From Mytilus californianus (Eukaryota; Mollusca; Bivalvia; Mytilida; Mytilidae): DNA of 64,000 nt. Position 1 is the stretch's first letter. Each line of letters begins with the position of its first letter. Below, piece after piece: positions 22,721 to 35,410 of this stretch. The position numbers were made by a program, and so were the translations under genes. The stretch lies in the NCBI RefSeq assembly GCF_021869535.1, contig NW_026262679.1, positions 82,891,143 through 82,955,142 on the forward strand, in the 5' to 3' direction. Under the pieces are notes generated by a model, which had not been told where the DNA came from, did no database searches, and worked only from the letters and a program-made list of their open reading frames with translations.

Positions 22721-23930
22721 AAATAACAATTATTTGATAAATACTGAATTGTGAATTGAATACACTTTTCAATGTGAAGCAAATTTTAAATAGTGCTAAA
22801 GTCATTATTTTAACACTTAATCTCATATGATTTATTTAACCTATGCCAACATTTGTTCATACAATTTTATAACTAAATTTCAAAATGTTCTTATAGGTTG
22901 AATGCACCGATGAGGTTGTGATAACCGTTACATGGTCCTTGAAATTAAAAATTGGGAAATTCATCGTTTCTATCAAGATATGTTATTAATTTAATCATAA
23001 TCATAATTCCAATGTATGTTGTTTATGTTATTCGATCATATTTTATTTTGCAAGTTTGGTAATGGTTTCAACGTTGAAACACAAAAACTAACAAGGATGA
23101 ATGTTCTTTGACCAATAAAACATTTTAAGAACAACTTCTTGTGTGACAGATTAAGGGTTACAAGTGCGTAATTATTTGCTTACATTTTACCGGCAAGTAT
23201 TTTTACCCCTGTTCTTAGGATAGAATCATGTGCGGCTTCTGATTGGATGATACAGGATTGGAATTACTTTTAATCGAAAGCTTATCCATTAAGGTTAAAA
23301 AAAGCCAGAAAATCAAATTCATATTCAACAAAGTATAGAACATATATTAGATTTCTGCACGTAGGAGCCAGTAAAAATTGTCTTTTTCATTAAGCGAAAA
23401 AATGGACGTTGTTTTTCAACTGCATTTTAATTAAGTTAACTTTTGCCGCATGATTTGGTTGTTACACAACGCTGACATTTCCAGTAACAGGAACTCCTAC
23501 CCATTTTCTTTCTAGTTTGTGTAGTCTTCAAGAAATCAAATATGAAGCACCACTGGTACCCTTTGGAAAATGCATTATGAATGATTGCGCTCTTGTAACC
23601 TTAGACTATCCCTCTATGTTTTTTCTTCGTGTCGAAATGTGTTTTTATTTTTATGATTTTATCATAGAATGATAGTGAATTTTCCTTATACTTTTGTGTT
23701 ATTATTTTTACTATTATAGTAAAAAAAAGAGACAATTTTGGAATATTTCAATGCCAGTACAATTCTTCTTTTTAGAAGCGTTCTATTGTATAATTTCATG
23801 GAACATTCTATTTTATCACCAGATTATCCAAAAATTACAAAAGCAGGAATTATATTGGAGAATAGAATTAATAAAGATTTAGGCAATCGACATAATGAGG
23901 TAGTAGTTTTATTGAAGACGATTCGAAAAG
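22721..23930. other. Anonymous intergenic DNA
   Basis: No gene is recognised. The open frame at 23738-24028 runs into the hammerhead-like repeat on the opposite strand and is not credible. Confidence 0.5.
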
Positions 23931-23934
23931 ATCA

Positions 23935-23995
23935 TCAAAGATACCAAGCGCCAGACTCGCGTTTTGTCTACACAAGACCCATCAATTGTACCCTA
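23935..23995 (-). ncRNA. Degenerate hammerhead-ribozyme-like motif (Penelope-like element type)
   Basis: On the minus strand the order is TTGATGG-GTC-loop-GAC-AAAA-CGCGAGTCTGGCGC, then TTGGTATCTTTGATGAT. It matches the plan of the copies at 27.4 and 59.5 kb, but both core blocks are altered (CTGATGA to TTGATGG, GAAA to AAAA). It is therefore a relic, not an active ribozyme. Confidence 0.55.
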
Positions 23996-24334
23996 ATCAA
24001 AACAGTGGTCAGGCAGTTAACAATTTGATTTTAGATATTTCATTTTGTAACTAAATTGTAATGGATAGAAATTGTCAATTCATTGAATTTAAATACCACT
24101 TATCCCAGAAAAAAAGTTCAGTTCTCGATGTCAAACGAATGCATAAATAATCATTCGATTACGACCGTGGAGATAAAATGTATGGTCATGTTTTGCGAAA
24201 CTTCGATGAAAAACATTTGAAGTAGAAATCCATCACTTTTGAATACATCGTTTTGTCAAATGCTTTTCGTAAAACGAATATCAAACGTCTTTTGTATGGA
24301 ATCGTATATGTTATATCAGTATGAAAATTAAGGA
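23996..24334. other. Anonymous intergenic DNA
   Basis: Nothing recognised. Confidence 0.5.
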
Positions 24335-24585
24335 GATGTGACAAATATTGCAGACAGCAACCAACGACAACTACTTAATTACAATTCCTGGCCAAGGTCA
24401 GGCACATAAAGAATAGTTGTGAGCGTTCAACATTTCCCCTGTCTTAGGACAGCGGTGAAAAAATATTATATAAGAACAAACTTTTAAAAAATCGGTTGGA
24501 ATGGGCTTGACTCATAAAATCGATCGACACTAAGCACAAAACAAATAACAAAACAACAAAGACACACTGTACTGATCTAAGAGTG
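24335..24585 (-). repeat. Diverged retroelement 3'-end copy, antisense
   Basis: Plus-strand phrases ATTGCAGACAGCAACCAACG, a CCTGGCCAAGGTCAGGCAC stretch and GTCTTAGGACAGCGGTG correspond to the copy at 19.5 kb with many substitutions and deletions. Confidence 0.7.
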
Positions 24586-25205
24586 TGCAGATTTTTCAGT
24601 GTTAAAACTCCGTCGTTCTTAGAGATATTTGAGTCCGTTGGATGGCTCAGAATACAAGATGCAAATGAGCATGCATACTTTCAATGTTTATTGTTTGCTT
24701 CCATTTGCGAGTGACATACAAAAGAAGCACCAGGTCCTATTGACAATGGGCGGTGACATTTTGGCCAACATTATTCATTTATTTGAATACTGATCCTTTC
24801 AAAGAATTTGGTATGAAAACTTCCATCTATTATTTACAATTTTAAAAGCCTGCTTTCATCGTATTTATCTAACAATCTTCTGGCCTTTCTTTATTAAAGA
24901 TTTCTACTTTCAAATACTATGGGCTGGATAGAATTCAAAGAAAACTTCATAGTCGAAATCATCAAATAATAATACTTTATCTCCAAAAGCAATATAGTTT
25001 ATATACATATAACAAAATATACATCAATTTTCAATACACATGTACATGTATAAACATTGGATGGATAGGGGAGGGTTACATATATATGCGAATAATAACG
25101 ATCTACAGTTGTTTAATACCAGTAGCGGAGCATGATACACAACAGCTTTGATATACGAAGATTTTCGGAGGCAAACAAATATTTCCCTTTTTAAAAAATT
25201 AAGGA
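24586..25205. other. Anonymous intergenic DNA
   Basis: Nothing recognised. The minus-strand open frame at 25024-25230 has no domain. Confidence 0.5.
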
Positions 25206-25207
25206 TA

Positions 25208-25490
25208 TTGAATGATTGCCAATGAGACAACTATCCCCCAAAGTTAAACATGTTTGTGAGCGCTCAATCCTCTCCTAACCTGGGACAGTGGTGTTACAGC
25301 ACAACATAAGAACAAACTATAAAAAACAGTTAAAGATGACTTAACTCATCAGATCTATACAAAGCAGAAAAACATCTAACAAAAACATAGATCGAACGTG
25401 GCAGGGTATTTATACATCCCTAACAACAAAAAAGACACAAAGTACAGATCTGAGAGTACTCGCAGTTACTGACAGCTAGTTCAAAGCCAA
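25208..25490 (-). repeat. Retroelement 3'-end copy with internal deletion, antisense
   Basis: GATTGCCAATGAGACAACTA at 25213 is followed within 30 bp by AAACATGTTTGTGAGCGCTC, which lies some 250 bp further on in fuller copies. The copy therefore lost its middle. It continues through CCTGGGACAGTGGTGTTACA to a GAGAGTACTCGCAGTTACTG stretch. Confidence 0.8.
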
Positions 25491-27380
25491 TAACAAATAA
25501 TAAAAGAAATCATGTATCTTAGACTAATATATCAGATAGTGCACATCCAACATCCAATGAATTTAGTATATTTAGTTCTTTTACATTTTGTATTAATAAT
25601 AACTGAACAAACTTTATGGCTGAAGGGTTTTCCAAACAGTATTTTTTATCTTTATGTTTCCTACATATCAAAATGAAATTATACGCATCTTCTGATCCAA
25701 TAATCTATCGTTACACAATGTACAATATCTTTCCTTTCTGTTTACTTTATAAAAGCGACCTGTTTAAAACCCTGTCATGTGTTGCAAACTCAAAACATTG
25801 GCTCGGTAAAACATATAATTTGGTCAACAAAGGCAACGTTGTAAAATCCTAAACACTAATGTGAATAATGATTTACATTTATAAACACTTTCAAAAATGA
25901 CCACATCGAAAAACGAATGTTTTCATCCTCATATGGCCATAAGATTTAAATTGAGAATGTTATTTTCGAACAAAAGGGCATATCAATTTTCTTTTTTCTA
26001 AAACACGAATCGATGTTTGAAGCAGTAAAATCTAACTATAAGTACGTTTAAAAAAACCGGGCAGAAAAAATGTGCCTAGAGGATGGGTCGAGATCATGAT
26101 CAGAGATGTATGTGTTTATACATCAATGTCATGATGGAGATTTCCGTTTGATCGTCCTAGAACAGACACCTTTTCAATACTGGTGAACTGTTCTTATATT
26201 TTTGTACATTAATACCCATCATAGGATGGCAATACATAATAGTAATTGTAATTGTTCTGAATATGCATTTAACTTGCCGCTAAACGTTAAACAGCCATCC
26301 ATCCGTCCATCAAAAAAATTTTTACACATAAAAAAAGTAATATGTTATTTGCGACGATCAGAACAAAAGAAAATAAATGTATGATTACTGTAAGGTGTAA
26401 GACGTATGATTTTATGTCGTTATTTCAGATATTTTAAACAACATTGAGAAATAAAGTTACTATTATATCATTCCATAACACAGTTCATAAAACATTATTT
26501 TACAGGAAGCAAAGCACAGCGCATGATCAGAAAGGAGAGGATGGATGACCCCTGTCACCGTTTCATTTGTTTTGATTTACGTCAAGACAAGAGGATAACG
26601 TCAAAATTGACTTTTAATTGTTAAAGCTAGATAATGAGAGCCCACTAATGGCTCATTGATTAACGATGGTTTAACTTCTTCAGACGACTGCCAATGATAG
26701 CCTGATTGAAGCTTTTGATGTTAATTTTTTGACTGAATGCGTCAACACAACAAGTCGTCATTGAACACGTCTTGGATAAATTTGTTGATGATGATGAAAT
26801 AATTCAAGGCGGGAAATCTCGTATAAAGCAATCACGCGTTGTTTGTTTGAACTCTACGTAATATTGAATTTCTTTTAATTCTTAAGGAATAAAATAAATC
26901 TAAGGATTGATTTTACCGTTTGTTAATCATAAGATGAATTAGACAATTGCGTAATTTAGACTAAAAACTTAACTTGACACACCATTATCAAAAAGATTGA
27001 AATGAATAAATTAATAATGAATTTGTACTGTTTGTTTTGACTGCCTTCCAGCTAGCTCTGTATACAAATCTTCAAAAGTTTAAAAAGTACATGGCTGCTA
27101 AAACAAAACAAAAATGAACAAATGAAAATTTGTGGAATAGGCATTGTATGCCTTCATATGCAATCTATAACCTAAAACAGTGAAAAAATGTATTTCAAAG
27201 AAAAAAATACACATGGACTATTTTGAAATTAAATTGAAAAATTGCCAATTAGATAATAAAATAACGCTGACTTGTGAATATTGTTCAGATCAATATTTCA
27301 GTTGATCTGAAGAAAACTAAATTATGAATGCACTTTTATGCTCTTCAATTTCGTTCTTGATTTGGCATTTATAACTTTTT
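25491..27380. other. Anonymous intergenic DNA
   Basis: No gene is recognised. Open frames at 25616-25852 and 26202-26384 have no known domain and no clear splice or polyadenylation context. Confidence 0.5.
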
Positions 27381-27462
27381 TGATTCGAGCGTCACTGATG
27401 AGTCTTTTGTGAACGAAAAGCGCGACTGGCATACAAATTTTAATCCTTGTATCTATGATGAG
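27381..27462 (+). ncRNA. Hammerhead-ribozyme-like motif (Penelope-like element type), probably inactive
   Basis: The core blocks are CTGATGA (27395-27401), GTC-TTTTGTG-AAC as stem II, GAAA (27415-27418), then AGC-GCGACTG-GCA as stem III and TA at the expected cleavage triplet. A TTTTAATCCTTGTATCTATG segment follows, as in the 59.5-kb copy. Both catalytic core blocks are intact, but stem II (C/A) and stem III (A/A) each have a mismatch. Hammerheads of this kind are known in Penelope-like retroelements. Confidence 0.6.
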
Positions 27463-27775
27463 TTTATTTACATAAGATAAAACTGGTCAGAAAGCGTTTT
27501 AGTAAATAAGAACCATAGAATCATCAAAACCGTCAAGCATAGTTTGAATTATTTCAATTGATTGTCATATTATTTGAAGGACACTTAACCAACCTGAACG
27601 GTTTTATTTGCTTTCAAAAATAAACAGATGCTTCCTATCTTAAGGTTTCATTTCATGTGACTGTAATGTTTATGATGTGTGATCTTCTAAATACGTCGTA
27701 ACTTTGAATACTTTCGCAAACCAAGTGGACTAAGTCGCAATTCTTTATGACTAATTTCAGTATTAATGTTGGCTT
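27463..27775. other. Anonymous intergenic DNA
   Basis: Nothing recognised. Confidence 0.5.
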
Positions 27776-27885
27776 TATGTAAAAGAAAGGCGAATGATAC
27801 AAAAGGGAAATTCATAAGTCGAAAACAAATTGACAACACCATGGCAAAAAAAACGAAAAACGACCAAAAGATTAATAACATTATG
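27776..27885 (-). repeat. Penelope-like retroelement 3'-tail fragment, antisense
   Basis: On the minus strand it reads GGTCGTTTTTCG, a T-run, GCCATGGTGTTGTCAATTTG and TTTTGTATCATTCGCC. It matches the tail after the reverse-transcriptase remnant at 13.55-13.69 kb. The minus-strand open frame at 27687-27881 runs through it. Confidence 0.75.
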
Positions 27886-27980
27886 AGTGTATTAAATATA
27901 TAAAGGTGATATGATAGCGGTTATACATACCAACATTATAGGTATACATGACATGCTAGACGATCTAAATTACATGTAGA

Positions 27981-28348
27981 ATGTTAATGACATTAAAGGG
28001 ATGACACCTTTGGTAGACTATCTTGCTACAAGTCCTTTTCTCTCTATCACTACCAATTGGGTCCATACATTTGCTGTAGGACTGTTAGTTTCCGAGAGTA
28101 TAACCAGCCCAGTTGCCAATATATCAATACTGGCATGAAAATACGGATATAGCTTGAATGAAATAATGTTAATGGCATTAAAGGGATAACAAGAGCTAGT
28201 CCTTTGGCATCTTGCTACCTGTCCCTTTTCTTTCACTCTTTATTTCTAACACTTGCTTTGATATGAGACTGTTAGTTTCTGAGGGTATCATCAGTCTTGT
28301 AGCCAGTACATCAGTACTGATATGAAAATACGGATATTGTTTGATTGA
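27981..28348 (+). repeat. Tandem duplication, 184-bp unit, 2 copies
   Basis: ATGTTAATGACATTAAAGGG at 27981 and ATGTTAATGGCATTAAAGGG at 28165 begin two diverged copies. Both also hold GACTGTTAGTTTC and GGCATGAAAATACGGATAT / TGATATGAAAATACGGATAT. Confidence 0.9.
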
Positions 28349-29760
28349 AATTTACTTTTATAAAATTTTGGAACTCATATTAAATTCAGTAAATATGTAC
28401 CTCATGCAAAGCTCTGATTCCTTGTCCGTATTTGCGTATACTAAAGGTCATTTTAGGTTTATCAACGTTTGTATTAGGTGTTGGATTTTCAAATATATAA
28501 CAATTGGGCAATGTTATTGTTATTCCACAAACAATCTCTTTACACACTGATTTGTTTGCTGAAAACGTCCATAATACTGATTGTCCTAGGAACCTAGTTC
28601 CACTGCAGGTGTCAATAAACACTAGGTTAAAGCAGTTAAAGTAAAAGGGTTAAAAGGGAGGGAAATGATTTGGAAGGGATATATAGCAAGACTATCTCTT
28701 TGGAACAGATCTGCTTAAATTCTACTATTCGTGATTGAAGCTGTTAATATTTAAACTATTAGTAGACTATGAAGCTAACACTAATTTACCTCACAAATAG
28801 TACCAGTGTACTTCTTTCTTCAAGAAATATTCATGGCTTGAGGAATACAATAATAGCAATGAATATAAGTTGTTTACTCACATCCAAGATGTTAAAATAA
28901 ACGATATTCTCATATAAAGTATATATTTGCCAATGAGAAAACTATCAAATAAAGTACAAGTAACATGGATTTAAGTAATTATAGGTCATCGCAAGTTGAA
29001 GTTGTTTTTGCAAACATAACGCTAAACTGTAATTTTTGTGTCAAAATGACAAATACTGCAAATTTTGAAACAAGGTATTTAGTATAGTTTGCCTCGAACT
29101 TAAATGTTCATAAAAAAGTCATTTATCCAATTTGTTTCGTCTTTTGACAGTTTATTTGATCAGCTTGGAATTCGAGAATCAAACATATGCAGTACTGATT
29201 GTTAAGAACAAAAATAATTTCCGGTCTTGTAAAATGCGAGTCTTCGGTTACAAAGTTGATAGATATTTTTTTGAAATTGTGAAAATAAATTAACTTGAAT
29301 TCTAACAGGTTATGGGTTATATTTGTTTCATTAATGGCGAATATTTACCACTTCAGGTGGCAAAACATGACAAAACTCAATTTACCGTACCAATTAAAAC
29401 TGTACTTCAGTAATATCTGCTCAGTACATTAAAAGAAAATGTGCTTTATTTCCCAACTATCTGAGATTGGTTATCGATTTGTTTGCGTTTAGCAATGGAT
29501 GCAACAAGCATGCAACTTTGAAGATGACTTTTAAAGAAGTAATACAGCCTCATCTGTTTTGTATAATACCGACTTCAGTGCGCAGAACATATGTTTCTGA
29601 ATTTCGTTTATCAGCTTCGATTAAAACAAAAACTTTGCAATGCAATATATATGCAAGATATATGCATACATCGATACCAAAATGGCATAAACAATGCAGC
29701 TAGAACAGTTTTACCTGACGGAATTGCAACAGTATTTTTAAAGTGTTTTATAGTCAGTCA
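28349..29760. other. Anonymous DNA with one small retroelement scrap
   Basis: A weak antisense piece of the retroelement 3' end (GCCAATGAGAAAACTATC ... ATTATAGGTCATCGC) lies at about 28930-28993. No gene is recognised in the remainder. Confidence 0.5.
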
Positions 29761-29762
29761 AA

Positions 29763-30199
29763 ATCATGTCAAAACCAAAGCACTTGTTACTTGGAAGTTG
29801 ATGTGCTATTCAATTCAGGTCAATACCGAAGTAATTGTTACTTGGTGGTTGAAGTGCTATTAAATTCATGTCAATACCAGAGCACTTATTACTTGGTGGT
29901 TGATTTTCTATTTAATGCATGTCAATACCAAGGCACTTGTTAATTGGTGGTTGATGTGCTATTACATTTATGTCAATACCGAAGCACTTGTCACTTGGTG
30001 GTTGAAGTGCTTTTAAATTCATGTTAAAACCGAGGTTCTTATTACTTGGTGGTTGATTTTCTATGCTATTCATGTTAATACCGAGGCACTTGCCACTTGT
30101 TGGTCGATATGTTATCAATTTAAGTCAATACCGAAGCGCTTGTAACTTTGTGGTTGACGTTCTATTTAATTTAAGTCGAAATGGAAGCAATTGCTACCT
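29763..30199. repeat. 51-bp minisatellite, about 8.5 copies
   Basis: The unit is GTCAATACCGAAG(C)ACTTGT, TACTTGGTGGTTGAAGTGCT and ATTAAATTCAT with substitutions. Since 51 is a multiple of three, open frames with a 17-residue periodicity appear on both strands (for example minus 29912-30118). They are repeat artefacts unless transcript evidence is found. Confidence 0.93.
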
Positions 30200-33100
30200 T
30201 CTGTTTAAACCTTTGGCTACTTTTATATAGCATATACTGTTTGGTCTCGGTTGTTTCCAAATCGATATCAACCAAATGATTAAATGCACGAACATTTAGA
30301 TACATTTGTACAATATATTTCCCAACTCGGACCAGTAAGATATTTGAATTTAACGATCGAGATTTGAAAAATGTCTTTGATGAAATTGCTCTTTCTCTGA
30401 GGCGTCTTCAGAAGTGGTCGCTTTTAACAGTGACCACACAAGAGTTAAACCAACGGGCGGCAAGAAAATTTGACGTCATAATTGAATTTGAGCAATTTTG
30501 AATAATTGAGAGCAACCGAATCACACGTCGATAAAAAATAATCAATTGGTTGGAAAGTTTTAAATCGGTCAAGAATAAGAGAATAAGAGGAATCTGTTTA
30601 CCTAACTTACTAAATGATTTTTATTACCTGAAGAAAGTGCATTATAACTGAATTCACCTCTGAATTATATATGTAGAGTGGGCAGATCAGAATTAATAAA
30701 CGTCACCATTATGATTATTGATCAATTCAAATTAATTGACAATTACACTACATATTGACTTTCCTTGATAACCTAAATGAAAAAAAAAGTAAATTAATTA
30801 GCGTCTTATATTGAATACTAAAAATAACACCCATCAAATTTCTCCTATTGATTACATTAAACAGAAAGTTTAAATGGTATTTTAGACATGAATTTTCAGT
30901 TATTCTTTTCTAAGAATGTACGATTATTTGAAAAGTGCATATTAAAATCGCTGATAAAGAGGCATGCTGTGTTCATAAATAAGATTTTCTAAAACCACAG
31001 CGTTGACATTAAATGCCTTTGAAGATGTGCATTAAACCAAGGCCGCGTTTAAAATTGCCTCATTTATCAACAAAAATTGAATTCTGTAATATCAATTGTT
31101 GAATTTAGTAAGATCAATTGACACTATTTTTTGTAAAATCTATACATGAGATAGGTTTTTGAATTAATTTTCTAGCATTAGAACAACAACTCTTAGGAGT
31201 TTGACTGTTTGGTCATATATCTTCTATCAAATAAAGTTTATAGTTTATCATGTCTCTCGGATTGTGTTATTGTTATAACAATCAAATAACATGATATACG
31301 ATAGAATATATTTTACTCTTTTATCTGAAGCTTTGGTTGTGCTAGGTCATCTATTAATATGCTCTTTGGCTGACGTCCAGTAAATTGATGTCCAGAGTCC
31401 TGAAGATTAATTATTTCATCCTATATCTTTTCTTATTTCCTAGTAATACAAAAGGCCACAGCTCTTCGATTGAAGAATTCATATATATTAATCGCTGGAA
31501 CTTTCAATATTAACATACTGTATATCAACCACGTTAGCATAATATAAAGTACGAATTGATGCTCGTTGGTATCTGATGAGATTGGTTATAGATAGTCCTA
31601 AAGTAGGTTAGTGGTTCAATATCTAATGTTCGGATAAAAACGTTCCTAAACAAGGATTTTACAAAAACCATAGGTTTTACTTTGATTATAATGACATTAG
31701 ATGGTTGTCAACAACAACAAAAAAGTAGTGATAAACAGTTTTCTTTTATCTCGGATATACAAAGGCGACGTTTTGGTAATAACAATAAAATGTACGCAAA
31801 CGTTATGAACGATCTATTCATATCAATATTCTTATTAGAATAAGAACTTCTAACTTCTAACTTCGTAGACCTCTCTTGGACAGTTGGATTGAAGATTGGT
31901 ACCTGGGTCTAATTTATATGCTTAGAAGAAGTTGAAACTTTACGTACATTTGTGAGTTGATGATATTATCCTGTCATTTTTTAATTGTTACCTAAAAGTT
32001 TATACATCCGATTTCAGGGCAATGAATAAGGGACTGCATCATTCCGTTTTAGTAACATTGTAACATAATTTATTTTTTTATTGTTGAACCTTACAATATA
32101 TAATGGTTCAACTTTTGTATTTTTTTTTAGATTTTGCCTTTAGTAATTAAACATAGCTAACCATATTTAAAATCATATAATTCGATATCAAAATGAAAAT
32201 AGCAATGTAAAATAATATAGTTCTATAACAAGACTGACGGAGAACTGACATCGTGTATGTCCAAGTGAGTAGAGGGCAACACTATGTAAATAACACATAG
32301 CTGAGATAGTGATAGAACAGGTTGTTACCCCCGAGAAAACATTGTCAACCGAGGCGAAACCAAGGTTGACATTTTTTTCGAGGGGTAACAAACTATCATA
32401 TCACCCTCTAAGCTGTGTGTTTAATATATTATAATAAATGTTCTTTTATTTCTGTCTTTTTTTTAATCTAAATTGAAAGTAATTAACTATGACGTCACGT
32501 AAATAACAACCATCCGTATTTAATAAAGCGCACATATGATAAAAAAAAATCTCATTCATGAAGGGTAATAGAATATAAGCCATGGGATGGAGTAGAATTC
32601 TTCCTCGTATTAAAAAATCAAAATCTGGCATTTTAACGTGAAAAACTAGTATAATAAAAGGCTATTACCCCTAAGTTAAAGTGCTAATCTATTTACACTG
32701 AAGTGTAGGCTTTTTACACGAAAAACATGTTTTCTATAATGACCGAATGTATCCCGATTTAGTTTTACTTAAGTGGTACTTAAATCACCTTCCCAAAATT
32801 AAGGTCTAGACTGAATAAACAATGCCCGGAATATTGTGTGTGAAACACTTTAATACTCTCTTAATAATTCTTTTCACCTAAGGGAGCAAATGGTTAGAAA
32901 AACAGCGTCTGAAATTGACAACTTTTATAATGGACAGAGGTTTGAAATACAGGATGTTTTGACAGCCATAAAAAAATAACGTAAGCAAGTTGTAACCTTC
33001 GTAAAGGAAACTTTTGGAAAACAATTCTAGTTTGAATCTAATAGCTAAAGCGTGTGAACAAAACGCTTAATTTGAATTGTAAATATTCCTCCGTGGCTTT

Positions 33101-33315
33101 CTGAAACAAACGTTTACGAATACGTGTTAACAATATGTCAAACTTTATAAGTGTTTCAAATTTTAACCAAAGAGTAGTTTATAGATCTGTCAGAACTCGT
33201 TAACAGTCAATAAGATAACCTTACAATTTGAGAATTGCAATTAAAATGTGTACAGTCAGCATAGTCTTCTAAATTTGAACACGGAGAATACTAGAAAAAA
33301 GGAAAATAACACTTT
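30200..33315. other. Anonymous intergenic DNA
   Basis: No gene, RNA or repeat is recognised in about 3.1 kb. Open frames at 32188-32631 (minus) lack domains. Confidence 0.5.
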
Positions 33316-33317
33316 TT

Positions 33318-33485
33318 GAATATGCGTCCGAAGCGCTTTTCAGGATTTACCTTCACCAGGGATGCTAGAAACCGAATATTTGAAATCCGAATATTTGAAA
33401 GCCAAGGATTATAAGATGTATAAGAACCGAAACAGTTGAAGAGCTATATTACCAAAGAAGACCTAAAATAATAGCTAAATCCTTC
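33318..33485 (-). repeat. Short dispersed repeat with a second hammerhead-like motif, antisense
   Basis: On the minus strand the 3' part reads CTGGTGA-AGG-TAAAT-CCT-GAAA-AGCG-CTTCGGA-CGC-AT. Here AGG/CCT can form a 3-bp stem and GCG/CGC another. The upstream part (TAATATAGCTCTTCAACTGT, TTTCGG) is shared with copies at 39.30-39.48 kb and 46.89-47.10 kb. The CTGATGA-stem-GAAA-stem order resembles the 27.4- and 59.5-kb motifs. Ribozyme activity is only a hypothesis. Confidence 0.65.
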
Positions 33486-34040
33486 TAAGGTCAACTTTGT
33501 CCGACTATGCGATAACAGCAGGACTTTCGAAAGATCACGACTATATTCATTTTTAAAAGTACAACCAAGTCTTATTGAAATGTATGCCCTTAGTTACATA
33601 TAGGACAAACATTGAATCAGTTAACACTCAAGTATTTTATTTAAATTACATAATTGAAACAATAAAGATTTATGAATCTAATACTGTAAGAGATATTGAA
33701 AATTGATGACAGTTAGTTCGTTAAGTTGATGATATAAATAAGTAAAATTGACATAAATCGAAAAATCACCATAAAAAAATTCTTCAGATTGCTCGAAATC
33801 TTCTTCATGACTTGTTCCCATGAAGTGATGTATTTTGACAATTCAAACCATTTTATTGATATCTAATAAATTTGGAACATTTATTATTATAAACAAAGCT
33901 CTTTGCAGTTGATGATAATGTTACATTGAAAAAGTATAACGGGGTGAGTTCACTCACAGTTCTAGTTTGATTTTCTTAAAAACCAACATCTTTGAAGATA
34001 TTAAATGGGGAAGTTATGGAACAATGTTAGCCTAGTGATA
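33486..34040. other. Anonymous intergenic DNA
   Basis: Nothing recognised. Confidence 0.5.
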
Positions 34041-34041
34041 C

Positions 34042-34882
34042 CTTTGTTTTATATGCTAAAAGCATCATTGTATTCCCTATTTCAATAATTCTTAATTTAG
34101 TTTCAAGGTTTGCAGCCTTCTGGTCATTGTTCTCTTGACATTCCATAAAGTTTCGTTCTGGCTTACTTAATAACTGAAGATTAGCTTCAGTTGAAAAGGA
34201 AATCAGATAACCAATTCTGACATCATTTCAACATAAAAATCTAAAGTATAGTCGTAAATTTATTATATATAATACATTACGTAACAAATGAACGGACATG
34301 TGCTCTGTCTGGAAATATAAACGTAGGCGTATGTTGAGACAGGAAAAAAAATCTGGCGTAAAATGTATGAAATTGTACATTCAATGCTGACTTGTATATT
34401 TGTTTTCGAGAATTTGGTTTAGTTATCAATAAACAATGTGAGACATGCTTTTTCTGAGTTTGTTCAAATCAAGTTATCCACGCCGTTATCTGGCTTTGTG
34501 TAAGGATCTGAACTTATTGAGTCACTAAATTTATAAAAAAGACAATTTTATTGTTTCTGGTTGTTTTTTACTAGGTTCATTTTAAATGGCATTAGGTGAA
34601 ATTTTGATTAAGTGTGGATTTGCATTGCGGTCGATGCACGTATAGCAGGAGACGTTTACCCTGTCGATACAACGGTCTCGCTCCTTTTGGAGTTCTCTCC
34701 GTTTTTTGGTACCTTGATTTGTATCTGCTTAATGGATTTATGAGATTTACAATTCAAAAAGTACTTATACTTAGAGTCATTCTTCTGAACAAGTTTTATA
34801 CCAGATTGTTTACTAACATTGGAAATATGTACTGTTACAAGAACACACCAGGATGTTTATCGTTTTTAGAAGTTCTGCTTAA
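34042..34882 (+). repeat. Direct duplication, copy A (partner at 41.04-41.81 kb)
   Basis: Very similar to 41042-41550 with shared phrases GGTTTGCAGCCTTCTGGTCA, GATTAGCTTCAGTTGAAAAG and ACAAATGAACGGACATGTGC, and more weakly on to a CTGTTACAAGAA segment near 34830. The offset is about 7.0 kb. The open frame at 34614-34952 lies in the weak part and has no recognised domain. Confidence 0.85.
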
Positions 34883-35099
34883 ACTCTACGCCAAAATACG
34901 ATATTTAATTATTAAAAAATATTCTTACATTCTTCTTAAAGATTTACAATAGTGCATAACCTAAGATACCATTTAGACTTCAATACTGCAATATCATATG
35001 CATTTTGAAGTCATATGATTGACAGCACATATGTTTTATTTAGAGCACGTACTGATCAAAACCGACCAGCTTCCTTTTCGAACCAGCTGGCTAGTTCCT

Positions 35100-35410
35100 T
35101 TATTCGTACAGGGATTCTGAAGAAGAAAGAAACTAAGCTTGCGTTATCCGTAAACTTCATATTTCGCTATAATGACAAAGTTCTTTCAAAGTTTACTAAT
35201 TATAGTGATCAAATCGATTTTTATTGATTATTGAGAAAAAGGAGTAATAGATACTACAGATACAATTGGGACTGCTTAAAACCTAAACTTTATTCTTGAA
35301 ATTGACAATTAAGATCGGTTGAAAACTAATCTTCATGACAAAAGAGATGACTTGAATTTTTTCATTGTGAACTTCCTATATATATGTAGTCTCCAACCGG
35401 ATTGCATTTC
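35100..35410 (+). pseudogene. Reverse-transcriptase remnant (Penelope-like retroelement), dead
   Basis: One frame holds LKKKETKLALSVNFIFRYNDK VLS-type wording at about 35127-35200, the region around the catalytic Y-x-D-D of these enzymes. The usual DD is lost (RYNDK). After a frameshift a second frame holds LHDKRDDLNFFIVNF at about 35325-35370, a conserved block downstream of the active site. The two frames and the altered catalytic motif show it is non-functional. It lies inside the region between the two 7-kb-spaced duplicates. Confidence 0.7.

Noticed and set aside
23738..24028. 96-codon frame that at first looked like a small protein gene
   Set aside because: Its second half is the complement of a decayed hammerhead-like retroelement motif, and no splice or polyadenylation context fits.
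29763..30199. A gene for a 17-residue repeat protein on either strand
   Set aside because: Frames arise from the 51-bp period and end at the array edges; no start, signal peptide or flanking exon.
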